Assembly: GCF_001969445.1 (NCBI RefSeq)
Contig: NZ_CP017297.1
Location: 2,046,001 to 2,110,000, forward strand
Direction of reading: 5' to 3'
From: Brachybacterium sp. P6-10-X1
Lineage (GTDB): Bacteria > Actinomycetota > Actinomycetes > Actinomycetales > Dermabacteraceae
Length of the DNA: 64,000 nt
Shown here piece after piece: positions 8,641-16,711 of the stretch; positions within the stretch are counted from its first letter, which is position 1, and each line of letters begins with the position of its first letter. The position numbers and the translations under genes were made by a program. The notes under the pieces were generated by a model that saw nothing but the letters and a program-made list of their open reading frames with translations, was not told the DNA's origin and did not search any database.

Positions 8641-9993
8641 TCAGATCCGGCGCCAGCGGCCGCCGCGGAACACTTCGCGCCAGGGTGGCACGACCCGTCC
8701 CCCGGCGGCCATGCGGCGGCGCAGGCGGCGTCGGCTGATCAGCATCCCGGTGATGCCCAGCAGCAGGATCGGGATCTGCACGGCGAAGGCCACCCGGAAG
8801 GACTGCAGGTCGTAGTTCCCGTCGGGCCGCTGCAGGTCCAGGAGCACGCCGATCAGCAGGATCGCGACCAGGGCGGCGAGGAACCCACCCATCAGCACCA
8901 CGCCGGTGGCCGTGCCCAGGCGGTGCCGGGCGAGGTCCGTGCGGGGGAAGTCGAAGCCGATGTTCGAGCCGGGCCCGCCGATCGACAGCCCCGCGACCAG
9001 GATCAGCAGCAGCCAGATCGGGGCGGGACCGGGCCACAGCAGCACGGTCACCAGCGGCACCAGAATGGTGGCGATGACCAGCAGCACCAAGGTCGAACGG
9101 CGCAGGGGGTGGCGCTGGGTCAGGGCGCCGATGACGGGACCGCTGATGATGCCGACGGCCACCAGGACGGTCATCACGGCCGAGGCGGCGGGCCGGCTGA
9201 GCCCCTCCCCCGCGGTGAGGTACGGGTATCCCCACATCATGGAGAACACGATGCCGGGGAAGCCGGAGCTGAGGTGAGTGAAGAAGCCCAGCTGGGTGGC
9301 GGGATGGCGGATGATGCGGCCGACGAGCAGAGGGATCCGACGCAGGTCCTGCTTGGTGCGGGGGCGCGGGGCCCCGGGCGGGGTCGCGCGGATCACCAGC
9401 ACGGCGAGCAGGGCGGCGACGCCGCTGACCCCGGCGGCCGCACCGAAGGCCGGGGACCAGCCGGCGACGGTCAGCACGGCCACGAAGGGCACCGCGGAGG
9501 CGATCTGGCCGACCTGGCCGAGGATCGCGGTGACCTGGGTGAGGATCGGGACGCGGGCGGTGGGGAACCAGGCCGGCACCAGGCGGATCGCGCTGGAGAA
9601 GGTCAGGGCATCCCCGGCACCGACGATGATGCGGGCGACGACGGCGAGGGCGACGGTGTCGCTGCCGGCGATCAGCAGCTGGCCGGCGGCCATCAGCCCA
9701 GCCCCGGCGGTGATCGTCACGCGGGAGCCGTAGCGGTCCAGCAGCAGCCCGGCCGGGACCTGGGCCAGGGCGTAGACCAGCAGCTGCAGCACCACGAAGG
9801 TGGAGACGATGGTGGCGGAGGCCTGGAAGCGCTCGGTCGCCTCGAGGCCGGCCACGCCCATGGTGGTGCGCTGCAGGACGGCCACCGAGTAGGCGAGGAC
9901 GGCGGCGATCCAGACCACGTAGGCGCGCGGGCCGCCGAGTCGCGACGGGGACCCCCCCGTCCCCGTCGTCGGGGCATTGCTGCGCGCCTGCAT
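8641..9993 (-). CDS. Major facilitator superfamily transporter
   Basis: A 450-aa polytopic inner-membrane protein with about 12 hydrophobic segments. The loop 2-3 signature reads LLLDRYGSRVT (MFS motif A variant, D-R-G retained), followed by GAGLMAAGQLLIAGS. The central loop has the basic cluster PPGAPRPRTKQDLRRIP. The C-terminus is Arg-rich and cytoplasmic. The order (NarK/NasA-like feel in the first half, ending with LISRRRLRRR) does not identify a substrate. The ATG is preceded by GAGGAGAGG. Divergent from the RDD gene. Confidence 0.85.
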   Translation of the reverse strand: MQARSNAPTTGTGGSPSRLGGPRAYVVWIAAVLAYSVAVLQRTTMGVAGLEATERFQASATIVSTFVVLQLLVYALAQVPAGLLLDRYGSRVTITAGAGLMAAGQLLIAGSDTVALAVVARIIVGAGDALTFSSAIRLVPAWFPTARVPILTQVTAILGQVGQIASAVPFVAVLTVAGWSPAFGAAAGVSGVAALLAVLVIRATPPGAPRPRTKQDLRRIPLLVGRIIRHPATQLGFFTHLSSGFPGIVFSMMWGYPYLTAGEGLSRPAASAVMTVLVAVGIISGPVIGALTQRHPLRRSTLVLLVIATILVPLVTVLLWPGPAPIWLLLILVAGLSIGGPGSNIGFDFPRTDLARHRLGTATGVVLMGGFLAALVAILLIGVLLDLQRPDGNYDLQSFRVAFAVQIPILLLGITGMLISRRRLRRRMAAGGRVVPPWREVFRGGRWRRI

Positions 9994-10324
9994 CGTGGTC
10001 CTCTCCTCTCGCCCGGGGCCTGTCCGCTCCGGTCGCGAGAAGGCCCACAGGTCGGCCTCGTTCTGCTGCGCACCAGGTTACAGGTCGATCACGGAGAGAC
10101 GCAGCGGTGTCCGCGGCGTGCCGGGCCGGGTGCCGACCGATCGCCGACGGTGGGGCGTCACCGGCAGCCGGCCCCGATCCCCGGGCCCGTCCCGACCACG
10201 GGCTCGTCCCGACCACGGGCTCGTCCCGATCCCGGGCCCGTCCCGACCTCCGACCCCGGTCCCGGCTCCCGGTCCCCGACGAAATGCGGATGCTCGCCAG
10301 GGGCCGAGGTGCTTCGATGGGCTC
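9994..10324. other. Divergent promoter region containing a minisatellite
   Basis: The 331-bp spacer lies between two divergent genes, so both promoters must be here. About a quarter of it is the 17-bp array at 10172-10256. I see no gene and no hairpin of note. Confidence 0.5.
10172..10256. repeat. 17-bp tandem array, five units
   Basis: Units begin at 10172, 10189, 10206, 10223 and 10240, exactly 17 bp apart. The units at 10189 and 10206 are identical (GTCCCGACCACGGGCTC); the others differ at a few positions. There are no spacers between units, so this is a minisatellite and not a CRISPR array. It lies upstream of both divergent genes. Confidence 0.85.
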
Positions 10325-10864
10325 ATGCACGCTCTCGCGCGACGTCGGGCGACCGGGTACCTGCTGGACTGCACCGGGTACCTGGGGATCGCTGCGGCGA
10401 TCATCCCGCTCGGCCTGGCGGTCAATGCGCTGACCGATCTGGGATCCCACCGCTCCTACGCCTACGCCGTCAGCGCCGTGCACCCGGCGATCGCCACCGT
10501 GGTGGCGGCGCGCGCCGAATCCGGGCCGAGCCGGGCGACCTGGGGCAAGCGCCGCCGCGGTCTGCAGGTGAAAGACCTCCGAGGCGCCGCCGTGGACGAA
10601 GCACCGATCCCGCTGCCGCGGGCCCTGCTGCGCAACACGGTGAAGATCTTCGTGCCCTGGCAGCTCGGCCACGTCACCGCGGTCGGCGCCGCGTACGGGG
10701 ATTTCGAGACGCTGCGCCCGGCGACCGTGGTCGCCTCGGTCCTCACCTACGGCGTGATCGGGACCTTCGCGCTGACGGGCCTGCGCGGCACGGGGCGGGG
10801 CCCGCACGACCTCGTCGCCGGGACCCTCGTCGTCAGCGCTGCCGCCACGCCCCCGCGACCTTGA
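10325..10864 (+). CDS. RDD-family membrane protein
   Basis: A small integral membrane protein of 179 aa. It opens with ARRRATGYLLDCTGYLGIAA, the Arg-Asp containing first helix of the RDD fold, and has TWGKRRRGLQV, matching the conserved (T)xGKxxxGLxV loop. Two further hydrophobic segments follow near residues 95-125 and 130-150. The function is not known; some RDD proteins are Na+/H+ antiporters, others accessory. I use ATG 10325 because the upstream frame is repeat DNA. The last 32 bp overlap the 3' end of hisC on the other strand. Confidence 0.75.
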   Translation: MHALARRRATGYLLDCTGYLGIAAAIIPLGLAVNALTDLGSHRSYAYAVSAVHPAIATVVAARAESGPSRATWGKRRRGLQVKDLRGAAVDEAPIPLPRALLRNTVKIFVPWQLGHVTAVGAAYGDFETLRPATVVASVLTYGVIGTFALTGLRGTGRGPHDLVAGTLVVSAAATPPRP

Positions 10865-11948
10865 TGAGCAGGTCGTTGGCCTCCTGCTCGGCGATGGTGG
10901 CCCGCACCCCGTCGCTGCCGTAGGCGCGCAGCACCAGGCCGCGCTCGTCGGCGAAGGCGGCGAAGGCAGCGCTGTCCTCCCCCAGCGGGAAGAACACGAA
11001 GTTGCCCTGGGAGTCCGGCAGCCGCCATCCCTGCTCGGAGAGCGCGGCGGTGACCCGGGAGCGCTCGTCCCGGATCCACGCCGCCCGCCCGGCGAGCTCC
11101 TCCTGCACCTCGCCGCGAAGGCTCGTCAGCGCCGCGGCCTGCGCGGGCAGGCTCGACCCGAAGGGCACGGTGACCTGGCTCAGCGCCCGGGCCAGACGGG
11201 GGTGGGCGACGGCGTGGCCGATCCGCAGGCCCGCCAGCCCCTGCAGCTTGGAGAAGGTGCGCAGCAGCACCACGTTGCCGTGGCGCCGGAAGATCCCGGC
11301 GGTTCCCGCCACGGTGGCCGGGTCGTGGAACTCCCGGTAGGCCTCGTCGATCGCGACCACCACGTCCTCGGGGACGCGGTCGAGGAACTCCTCGATCTGC
11401 TCGGTGGACAGTGACGGTCCGGTGGGGTTGTTCGGGGTGCACAGGATGATCAGCCGGGTGCGCTCGGTGACCGCGCCGGCCATCGCCTCGAGGTCGTGCT
11501 CGAAGGCGCCGGTCAGCGGCACCTGCACCGAGACGCCGCCGTGGGAGCCGACCAGGATCGGGTAGGCCTCGAAGGAGCGCCAGGCGTAGACGACCTCGTC
11601 GCCTTCGCCGACCACGGCGCGCACGAGGTCGCCGCTGACGGCCACCGAGCCGGTGGACACGGAGATCTGGGCCGGATCCACGCCGTGCTGGACGCCGAGT
11701 GCTGCGCGCAGGTCGAGGGCGGCCATGTCCGGGTAGCGGTTGCTGCCGTCCAGGGCGGTGATCGCGGCCTCGCGCACGGCATCGACCGGGGGGAAGGGCG
11801 ACTCGTTCGAGGAGGCCTTGAAGCGCCGGGTGCCGTCGTCGGCCGCGGGCTTTCCGGGGACGTAGGCTGGCAGGGCCTCGAGCCCGGGGCGGATCCGGAC
11901 CTTCTCGGCGGGTTCGGGAAGCTGGTCGTGGGTGGTCTGCGCAGACAT
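10833..11948 (-). CDS. hisC: Histidinol-phosphate (or aromatic) aminotransferase, class II
   Basis: A PLP-dependent fold-type I aminotransferase that converts imidazole-acetol phosphate to histidinol phosphate, or aromatic keto acids to amino acids. Landmarks are KASSNESPFPP near the N-terminus, the TPNNPTG turn, AIDEAYREF (Asp binding the pyridine N), and RTFSKLQGLAGLRIG containing the Schiff-base Lys. It is 371 aa, normal for the family. The ATG at 11946-11948 fits a leaderless start. No other his genes adjoin it, so the specialised aromatic aminotransferase (pat-like) reading remains possible. Convergent overlap of 32 bp with the RDD gene. Confidence 0.85.
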   Translation of the reverse strand: MSAQTTHDQLPEPAEKVRIRPGLEALPAYVPGKPAADDGTRRFKASSNESPFPPVDAVREAAITALDGSNRYPDMAALDLRAALGVQHGVDPAQISVSTGSVAVSGDLVRAVVGEGDEVVYAWRSFEAYPILVGSHGGVSVQVPLTGAFEHDLEAMAGAVTERTRLIILCTPNNPTGPSLSTEQIEEFLDRVPEDVVVAIDEAYREFHDPATVAGTAGIFRRHGNVVLLRTFSKLQGLAGLRIGHAVAHPRLARALSQVTVPFGSSLPAQAAALTSLRGEVQEELAGRAAWIRDERSRVTAALSEQGWRLPDSQGNFVFFPLGEDSAAFAAFADERGLVLRAYGSDGVRATIAEQEANDLLIKVAGAWRQR

Positions 11949-12357
11949 GTCTCCAGAGTAGGGCGCACCGGCAGGGCTCCGCGCCGCGCCCTTCCTCCGA
12001 TGGGCACCTCTCCCCATCGACCGTGCTGCGGAGAACCCGGACATTGGTGCACATCGACTCGATCGGCGGTCGCCGGGACTCGACCCAGGGCCGGATCCGA
12101 GAGGTGGGAGCGCGGGCGATCGAGGACGAGGTCGCGTCGGTGATCGACGATCGGCGCCCACGACCGACAAGGGGGATGGGGTGAACAGCTTCCTCGGCGC
12201 GGAGACCGGGCAGCTCGCCGAGGGCACGGAGACCGGGGGCGAGGACGCCGCCTTCGGAGTCGCCTGCACCCCGCCGTGGTCGTGGGACGGTGGGGTCCGC
12301 GCGGGGTGTGGGGGAATCCCCCGTGCATCGCCGGGTCGTGACGAGGACAATGGGCCC
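11949..12357. other. Divergent spacer between hisC and the holin-like gene
   Basis: This 409-bp region contains the hisC -10 (11955-11960) and a possible -10 GACAAT at 12346-12351 placed 6 nt before the holin-like ATG. A short hairpin GGGG-GAAT-CCCC sits at about 12311-12322. A frame opens from 12181 into the holin-like gene but its first 59 residues are unlike a membrane protein. I see no separate gene. Confidence 0.4.
11955..11960 (-). promoter_or_regulatory. Leaderless -10 element (TACTCT) for hisC
   Basis: TACTCT on the minus strand is followed by six bases (GGAGAC) and ATG 11946-11948. The spacing fits a leaderless mRNA; the GGAG is too close to the ATG to be a normal Shine-Dalgarno site. 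Confidence 0.5.
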
Positions 12358-12771
12358 ATGCGATTCCTCGGACACGTCATCGTCACCGGCCTCGCGCTGT
12401 GGGTGACAGCCCTGATCCTGCCCGGCATGCATCTGGGCGACGACAGCGCGACCGCGCTCACCCAGGTGCTCACGATCGGCGCGATCGCGCTGATCCTGGC
12501 GCTGATCAACACGATCGTCAAGCCGATCCTGTCGTTCCTCGCCTTCCCGATCACATGTGTCACGCTCGGACTGTTCCAGCTGGTCATCAACACCTTGATG
12601 CTGCTTCTGACCAGCTGGGTCTCGGGGCTCCTCGGCCTCACCCTGGACTTCGACAGCTTCTGGTGGGCGCTGCTGGCCGGCATCATCATCGGCGTCCTCT
12701 CCGCGATCGTGGAGGCCGTGACCGGACTGGGTGATGACCGCGACGACCGCCGACGCGAGGTGCGCGACTGA
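12358..12771 (+). CDS. Phage-holin-4-like family membrane protein (PF04020 type)
   Basis: A 137-aa protein with four hydrophobic segments: residues ~5-25, ~35-60, ~65-85 and ~95-120. The ALINTIVKPILSFLAFPITC and LGLFQLVINTLMLLL stretches are characteristic of the YvlD/holin-4 family of small membrane proteins, which are chromosomal and not phage lysis genes. The function is unknown; relatives in Bacillus belong to envelope-stress operons. The start ATG 12358 is chosen because it begins the first helix and has GACAAT six bases upstream. No phage genes are nearby. Confidence 0.8.
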   Translation: MRFLGHVIVTGLALWVTALILPGMHLGDDSATALTQVLTIGAIALILALINTIVKPILSFLAFPITCVTLGLFQLVINTLMLLLTSWVSGLLGLTLDFDSFWWALLAGIIIGVLSAIVEAVTGLGDDRDDRRREVRD

Positions 12772-12794
12772 CACGGTCCGCTACCCGGGAGGAC

Positions 12795-12899
12795 GGCGTG
12801 ACCGGCCGCTCGGCCGAACGACCCCTCGACCCGGGCGAGTGGCTCATCGGCCCGGCCGAGTGGCTCGTCGGCCCGGGCGAATGACTCGTCGACCCTCGT
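12795..12899. repeat. 21-bp tandem array between the holin-like gene and purB
   Basis: Units start at 12795 (weak), 12816, 12837, 12858 and 12879, exactly 21 bp apart, with a core like GAGTGGCTCATCGGCCCGG. The array ends about 80 bp before the purB start, so it lies in the purB upstream region and downstream of the holin-like gene. Confidence 0.8.
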
Positions 12900-12978
12900 C
12901 GGCCCGGCGCCGACGCCCGCTGGGCCCGGCGGTGTGAGACCCCGTCGCGTCGGACCAGGATTCTGGGAGAATGCCGCC

Positions 12979-14403
12979 ATGGCTCATTCCTTCGCGGACA
13001 TCACGCCGCCGATCGCCCTGACCCCTCTCGACGGCCGCTACCGGGCGCAGACCGCTCCCCTGGTCGACCACCTCTCCGAGGCCGCGCTGAACCGCTCGCG
13101 CCTCGTGGTGGAGACCGAGTGGATGATCCACCTGCTCGATGGCGGCGTGATCCCCGGGCTGCGCTCCCTCACCGCGGACGAGCGCGCCCTGCTGCGCGCC
13201 ATCCCGGAGGACTTCGGGGCCGAGGGCATCGCCGAGCACGCGGAGATCGAGCGGGAGACCGTCCACGACGTCAAGGCGATCGAGTACTACATCAAGCGCC
13301 GCCTGGCCGGCACCAGTCTCGAACCGCTGGCCGAGGTGGTGCACATCTACTGCACCAGCGAGGACGTCAACAACCTCTCCTACGCCCTGATGATCCAGGG
13401 CGCCGTGCACGAGGTGTGGCTGCCCGCCCTGCACGACGTCATCGGGGACCTCACCAGCCTCTCGCAGGCCACCGCCGAGGTGGCGATGCTCTCGCGCACG
13501 CACGGCCAGCCCGCCACCCCCACCACGCTGGGCAAGGAGATCGCGGTCTTCGCCCACCGTCTGCGCCGGCAGTCCCGTCGGATCGCCGCCGACGAGGTCC
13601 TCGGCAAGATCAACGGCGCCACCGGCACCTACGCCGCGCACGCGGTGGCCGTCCCGTCGGCCGACTGGGAGCAGGTCTCCCGCAGCTTCGTCGAGCACCT
13701 GGGGCTCACCTGGAATCCGCTGACCACCCAGATCGAGTCTCACGACTGGCAGGCCGAGATCTATGCGGACATCGCCCGCGCCGGCCGGATCCTGCACAAC
13801 CTGGCCACCGACATCTGGACCTACATCTCGCTGGGCTACTTCCGCCAGCGGCTGTCCGCCCAGGGCGGCACCGGCTCCTCGACGATGCCGCACAAGGTCA
13901 ACCCGATCCGCTTCGAGAACGCCGAGGCCAACCTCGAGATCTCCGCCGCGCTGCTGGACTCGCTGTCCCAGACCCTGGTCACCTCGCGCCTGCAGCGGGA
14001 CCTGACCGATTCCACCACCCAGCGCAACGTCGGCCCCGCGCTCGGCCACTCCCTGCTGGCGATCTCGAACCTGCGCCGGGGCCTGGCGGGCCTGGACGTC
14101 GATGCCGACGCGATGGCGGCGGACCTCGAGGGCAACTGGGAGGTGCTCGGCGAGGCGGTGCAGTCCGTGATGCGCACCCTCGGCGTGCAGGGCGCGGAGG
14201 GGATGGACAGCCCCTACGAACGGCTGAAGGAGCTCACCCGCGGCCACCGCGTCACGGGTGACGGGATGCGGGAGTTCGTCGGTTCCCTGGGCCTGCCGGA
14301 GGCCGAGCGCGATCGGCTGCTGGCCCTGACGCCGCACACCTACACCGGGTACGCCTCCGCGCTGGTCGGTCACCTCGACGACGACGGAGGGCAGGCGCGA
14401 TGA
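12979..14403 (+). CDS. purB: Adenylosuccinate lyase
   Basis: Catalyses fumarate release from SAICAR and from adenylosuccinate in purine synthesis. The fumarase/aspartase superfamily signature GSSTMPHKVNP (about residues 297-307) contains the catalytic Ser; the LSRTHGQPATPTTLGKE segment carries the general-acid His; TSEDVNNLSYAL is the third conserved region. At 474 aa and with PLDGRY at the N-terminus it belongs to the E. coli-like (long) class. A GGGAGA site lies upstream of ATG 12979. The stop overlaps csoR by 4 bp (ATGA). Confidence 0.95.
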   Translation: MAHSFADITPPIALTPLDGRYRAQTAPLVDHLSEAALNRSRLVVETEWMIHLLDGGVIPGLRSLTADERALLRAIPEDFGAEGIAEHAEIERETVHDVKAIEYYIKRRLAGTSLEPLAEVVHIYCTSEDVNNLSYALMIQGAVHEVWLPALHDVIGDLTSLSQATAEVAMLSRTHGQPATPTTLGKEIAVFAHRLRRQSRRIAADEVLGKINGATGTYAAHAVAVPSADWEQVSRSFVEHLGLTWNPLTTQIESHDWQAEIYADIARAGRILHNLATDIWTYISLGYFRQRLSAQGGTGSSTMPHKVNPIRFENAEANLEISAALLDSLSQTLVTSRLQRDLTDSTTQRNVGPALGHSLLAISNLRRGLAGLDVDADAMAADLEGNWEVLGEAVQSVMRTLGVQGAEGMDSPYERLKELTRGHRVTGDGMREFVGSLGLPEAERDRLLALTPHTYTGYASALVGHLDDDGGQAR

Positions 14404-14738
14404 CCGAGGACGACGCGGTGCCGAGCCCGCATCCCGGGGACCACGGCACCCACGGCGACCCCGGCTACCAGGGCCAGAAGTCGCCGTACCTGCGCCGGTT
14501 GAAGCTCATCGAGGGTCAGGTGCGCGGAGTGCATCGGATGGTCGAGGAGGACACCTACTGCATCGACGTGCTCACCCAGATCTCCGCGGTCACCAAGGCG
14601 CTGGAGTCGGTGGCCCTGGGGCTGGTCGACGACCACATCCATCACTGCGTCCACGATGCCGCCCACTCCGGGGACACCGAGGAGCTGGACCGCAAGATGG
14701 ACGAGATCATGGGCGCCGTCAAGCGGCTCATGAAGTGA
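14400..14738 (+). CDS. csoR: CsoR-family copper-sensing repressor
   Basis: A 112-aa all-helical DUF156 repressor that releases DNA on binding Cu(I). The Cu(I) triad is intact: Cys54, His79 and Cys83, with the C-x24-H-x3-C spacing of M. tuberculosis CsoR (C36, H61, C65), and Tyr53 precedes the first Cys as Tyr35 does there. The helix YLRRLKLIEGQVRGVHRMVEE is the typical DNA-contacting first helix. The N-terminal 25 residues are His/Gly/Asp-rich. It sits between purB and mpg with 4-bp overlaps on both sides, with no copper ATPase or chaperone in the window, so its target must be elsewhere. Confidence 0.88.
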   Translation: MTEDDAVPSPHPGDHGTHGDPGYQGQKSPYLRRLKLIEGQVRGVHRMVEEDTYCIDVLTQISAVTKALESVALGLVDDHIHHCVHDAAHSGDTEELDRKMDEIMGAVKRLMK

Positions 14739-15547
14739 GCACCGACCCGCTCGCCCCGGACTCGTCGACCTCGGACTCGTCGGCCCGGGGCTCCCGGCGC
14801 TCCCCCGCTCCGCGGTCCTCCCCCGACCCGCGGTCCTCCGCCGACCTGAGTCCCTCTGCCGATTCCGTCCCGGACCCGGACCCGTTCGCCGCCGCCGCTC
14901 TGCCGCGCAGCTTCGGGGATCGCGACGTGCTCGAGCTGGCCCCGCTGCTGCTGGGCTGCGTGCTCGTCGGCCGTGGCGTCGCGCTGCGGATCACCGAGGT
15001 CGAGGCGTACGTCGGCGCGCAGGACCCGGGCTCGCACGCCTACCGGGGCCGCACTGCGCGCAACGCCACCATGTTCGGCGAGCCCGGGCACCTGTACGTC
15101 TACCGGCACATGGGACTGCACTCGTGCATGAACGTCGTCGCCGACGTCGAGGGCAGCGGCACCGGGTGCCTGGTCCGGGCCGGCGAGATCGTCGGCGGTC
15201 ACGAGCTGGCGTATTCACGGCGTCGCGCCTCCGGGGTGTGCCGCAGCGACCGGGACCTGGCCCGCGGCCCCGGGCGGGCGACCGTGGCCTGCGGGGTCAC
15301 CTTCGACGACGACGGTCTGGACCTGTGCGATCCCCGCAGCGGGATGCACCTGGCGGGTCGCCTCGATGCGCGCGACCTCGCCGACGGCGAGCTCCCGGGC
15401 GAGACGCCGTTGCTGCCGCATCCGCGCCTGGCCGTCGGGCCGCGGATCGGGCTGCGCGAGGAGGCCTCGCATCCGGAGCTGTTCCCCTGGCGCTATCGGA
15501 TCGCCGGGGACCCGACGGTCTCCGGGCCCGGCCGGATGAACCGCTGA
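14735..15547 (+). CDS. mpg: 3-methyladenine DNA glycosylase (AAG/MPG family)
   Basis: Excises alkylated purines in base-excision repair. The conserved core is ITEVEAYVGAQDPGSHAYRG with the catalytic Glu in EVEAY, then RNATMFGEPGHLYVYRHMG and HSCMNVV, as in human AAG; DLARGPGRA forms the second half-site. The glycosylase domain begins near residue 50 (AALPRSFGDRDVLELA). The first ~48 residues from GTG 14735 are Ser/Asp/Pro-rich and encoded by imperfect repeats, so the true start may be further downstream. That GTG overlaps the csoR stop (GTGA). Total 270 aa against the usual 190-210. Confidence 0.88.
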   Translation: MSTDPLAPDSSTSDSSARGSRRSPAPRSSPDPRSSADLSPSADSVPDPDPFAAAALPRSFGDRDVLELAPLLLGCVLVGRGVALRITEVEAYVGAQDPGSHAYRGRTARNATMFGEPGHLYVYRHMGLHSCMNVVADVEGSGTGCLVRAGEIVGGHELAYSRRRASGVCRSDRDLARGPGRATVACGVTFDDDGLDLCDPRSGMHLAGRLDARDLADGELPGETPLLPHPRLAVGPRIGLREEASHPELFPWRYRIAGDPTVSGPGRMNR

Positions 15548-15566
15548 GTGGTCGGTGGGGAGCAGG

Positions 15567-16400
15567 TCAGCGGGGTCGTACCGAGATCGAGTCGATGCTG
15601 GCGTCGGCCGGGAGCCGCAGCGCCAGACCGACGGTGGCGGCGACCGTCGCCGGCTGCATGTAGTTCTCCTCCTGGTACTCGCCGCCCTCGAAGGAACGCA
15701 GCTGGCGCTGCATGTCCGTGGCGACGCGTCCGGGATGGATCGAGCTGACCCGCACCCCGTGCTCGCGCTCCTCCAGGCGCAGAGAGTCGGCCAGTCCGCG
15801 CAGGGCGAATTTCGAGGCGCTGTACGCGCCGCGGGTGGGCACCGCGTTGTACCCGGAGCCGGAGTTGATCATCACGACGGTGCCGCGGGCCGTGCGCAGG
15901 GCGGGCAGCAGCAGCTGGGTCAGCTCCATGATCGCGACCACGTTGAGGTCGAAGGACTCGGTCCACTCCGCCGGATCGGACTCGGCGACGGTGCCGTTGA
16001 CCAGGATCCCCGCCGAGTGCACGAGGCCGGCGAGCCCGTCGCGCAGGTCCAGGCGCTGTAGAGCGGCGGCGGTGGCCTCGCGGTCGGCGAGGTCGGCGGC
16101 GAAGGGCTCGGCCGACGGGTACCGGGCGGCGAGCTCGGCCAGCGCGGCCCCGTCACGCCCGCCCAGGATCAGGTGGTGGTCGGCGGCGAGTTCGTCGGCC
16201 ACGGCGCGGCCGATCCCGCGGTTCGCCCCGGTGATCAGGACGGCGGGGCGGGTCCGGCCGATGGAACGGGCCGGGGCAGTGGAGCTGGACGTGCCGGTGG
16301 AGCTGGCGGGGCTGGTGGAGCTGGCGGGGCTGGTTGTGCTGGTGGGGCCGATGTGGCCGGATGTGCTGGTCGGGCGCTGCTCAGATGCTGGGGTGGTCAT
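15567..16400 (-). CDS. Short-chain dehydrogenase/reductase
   Basis: NAD(P)-dependent oxidoreductase with a classical SDR fold: TGANRGIG cofactor motif near residue 56, HSAGI (the NAG-like strand), and catalytic Ser and YSASK (GAYSASKFALRGL). PGRVATDM follows as the PG motif. The first ~48 residues are Ser/Thr/Ala-rich and partly encoded by an 18-bp tandem repeat (SPASST twice), so the start at 16400 could be too early, although a CAGACT -10-like hexamer lies 7 nt upstream and there is no later good start. Substrate unknown. Convergent with mpg, 19 bp apart. Confidence 0.82.
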   Translation of the reverse strand: MTTPASEQRPTSTSGHIGPTSTTSPASSTSPASSTGTSSSTAPARSIGRTRPAVLITGANRGIGRAVADELAADHHLILGGRDGAALAELAARYPSAEPFAADLADREATAAALQRLDLRDGLAGLVHSAGILVNGTVAESDPAEWTESFDLNVVAIMELTQLLLPALRTARGTVVMINSGSGYNAVPTRGAYSASKFALRGLADSLRLEEREHGVRVSSIHPGRVATDMQRQLRSFEGGEYQEENYMQPATVAATVGLALRLPADASIDSISVRPR

Positions 16401-16711
16401 GGCCCCGAGTCTGTCACGACGCCGAGTCCGTGACGGTCCCGCGCTGTCCCTCCCCGGTCCCACACTGCCCCTCCCCGGCCCCACCCGACCGACTTCTGCG
16501 CATTCGTTCCCATACGTGGCGTTGGCACCACCACCGCAGAACTCGGCAGCAGGGAAGCGGGGACAGAACCGGCAGCGCAGAACTCGGTGCCGGGGCTCCG
16601 TGCTCGGGCACCGGGGATGCGGACGTCGGCGACGGGGATGCACCGCGGGCCTCGTCTGCTCCGTCTCCTCGCCGAGCCCCGGGGGATGCCCGCCGGTGGG
16701 ATCATGTCGAC
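16401..16711. other. Divergent spacer with short direct repeats
   Basis: The 311-bp region between the SDR and the second CPBP gene contains repeated short words: CCCTCCCCGG twice near 16450-16480, GCAGAACTCGG twice near 16535-16590, and GGGGATGC three times near 16615-16690. A CAGACT hexamer at 16408-16413 precedes the SDR start and GATCAT at 16700-16705 precedes the CPBP GTG. I see no gene. Confidence 0.4.

Noticed and set aside
12358..12771. Holin-like gene considered as a prophage marker
   Set aside because: It is of the chromosomal YvlD/holin-4 type, and no endolysin, integrase or structural gene is nearby.
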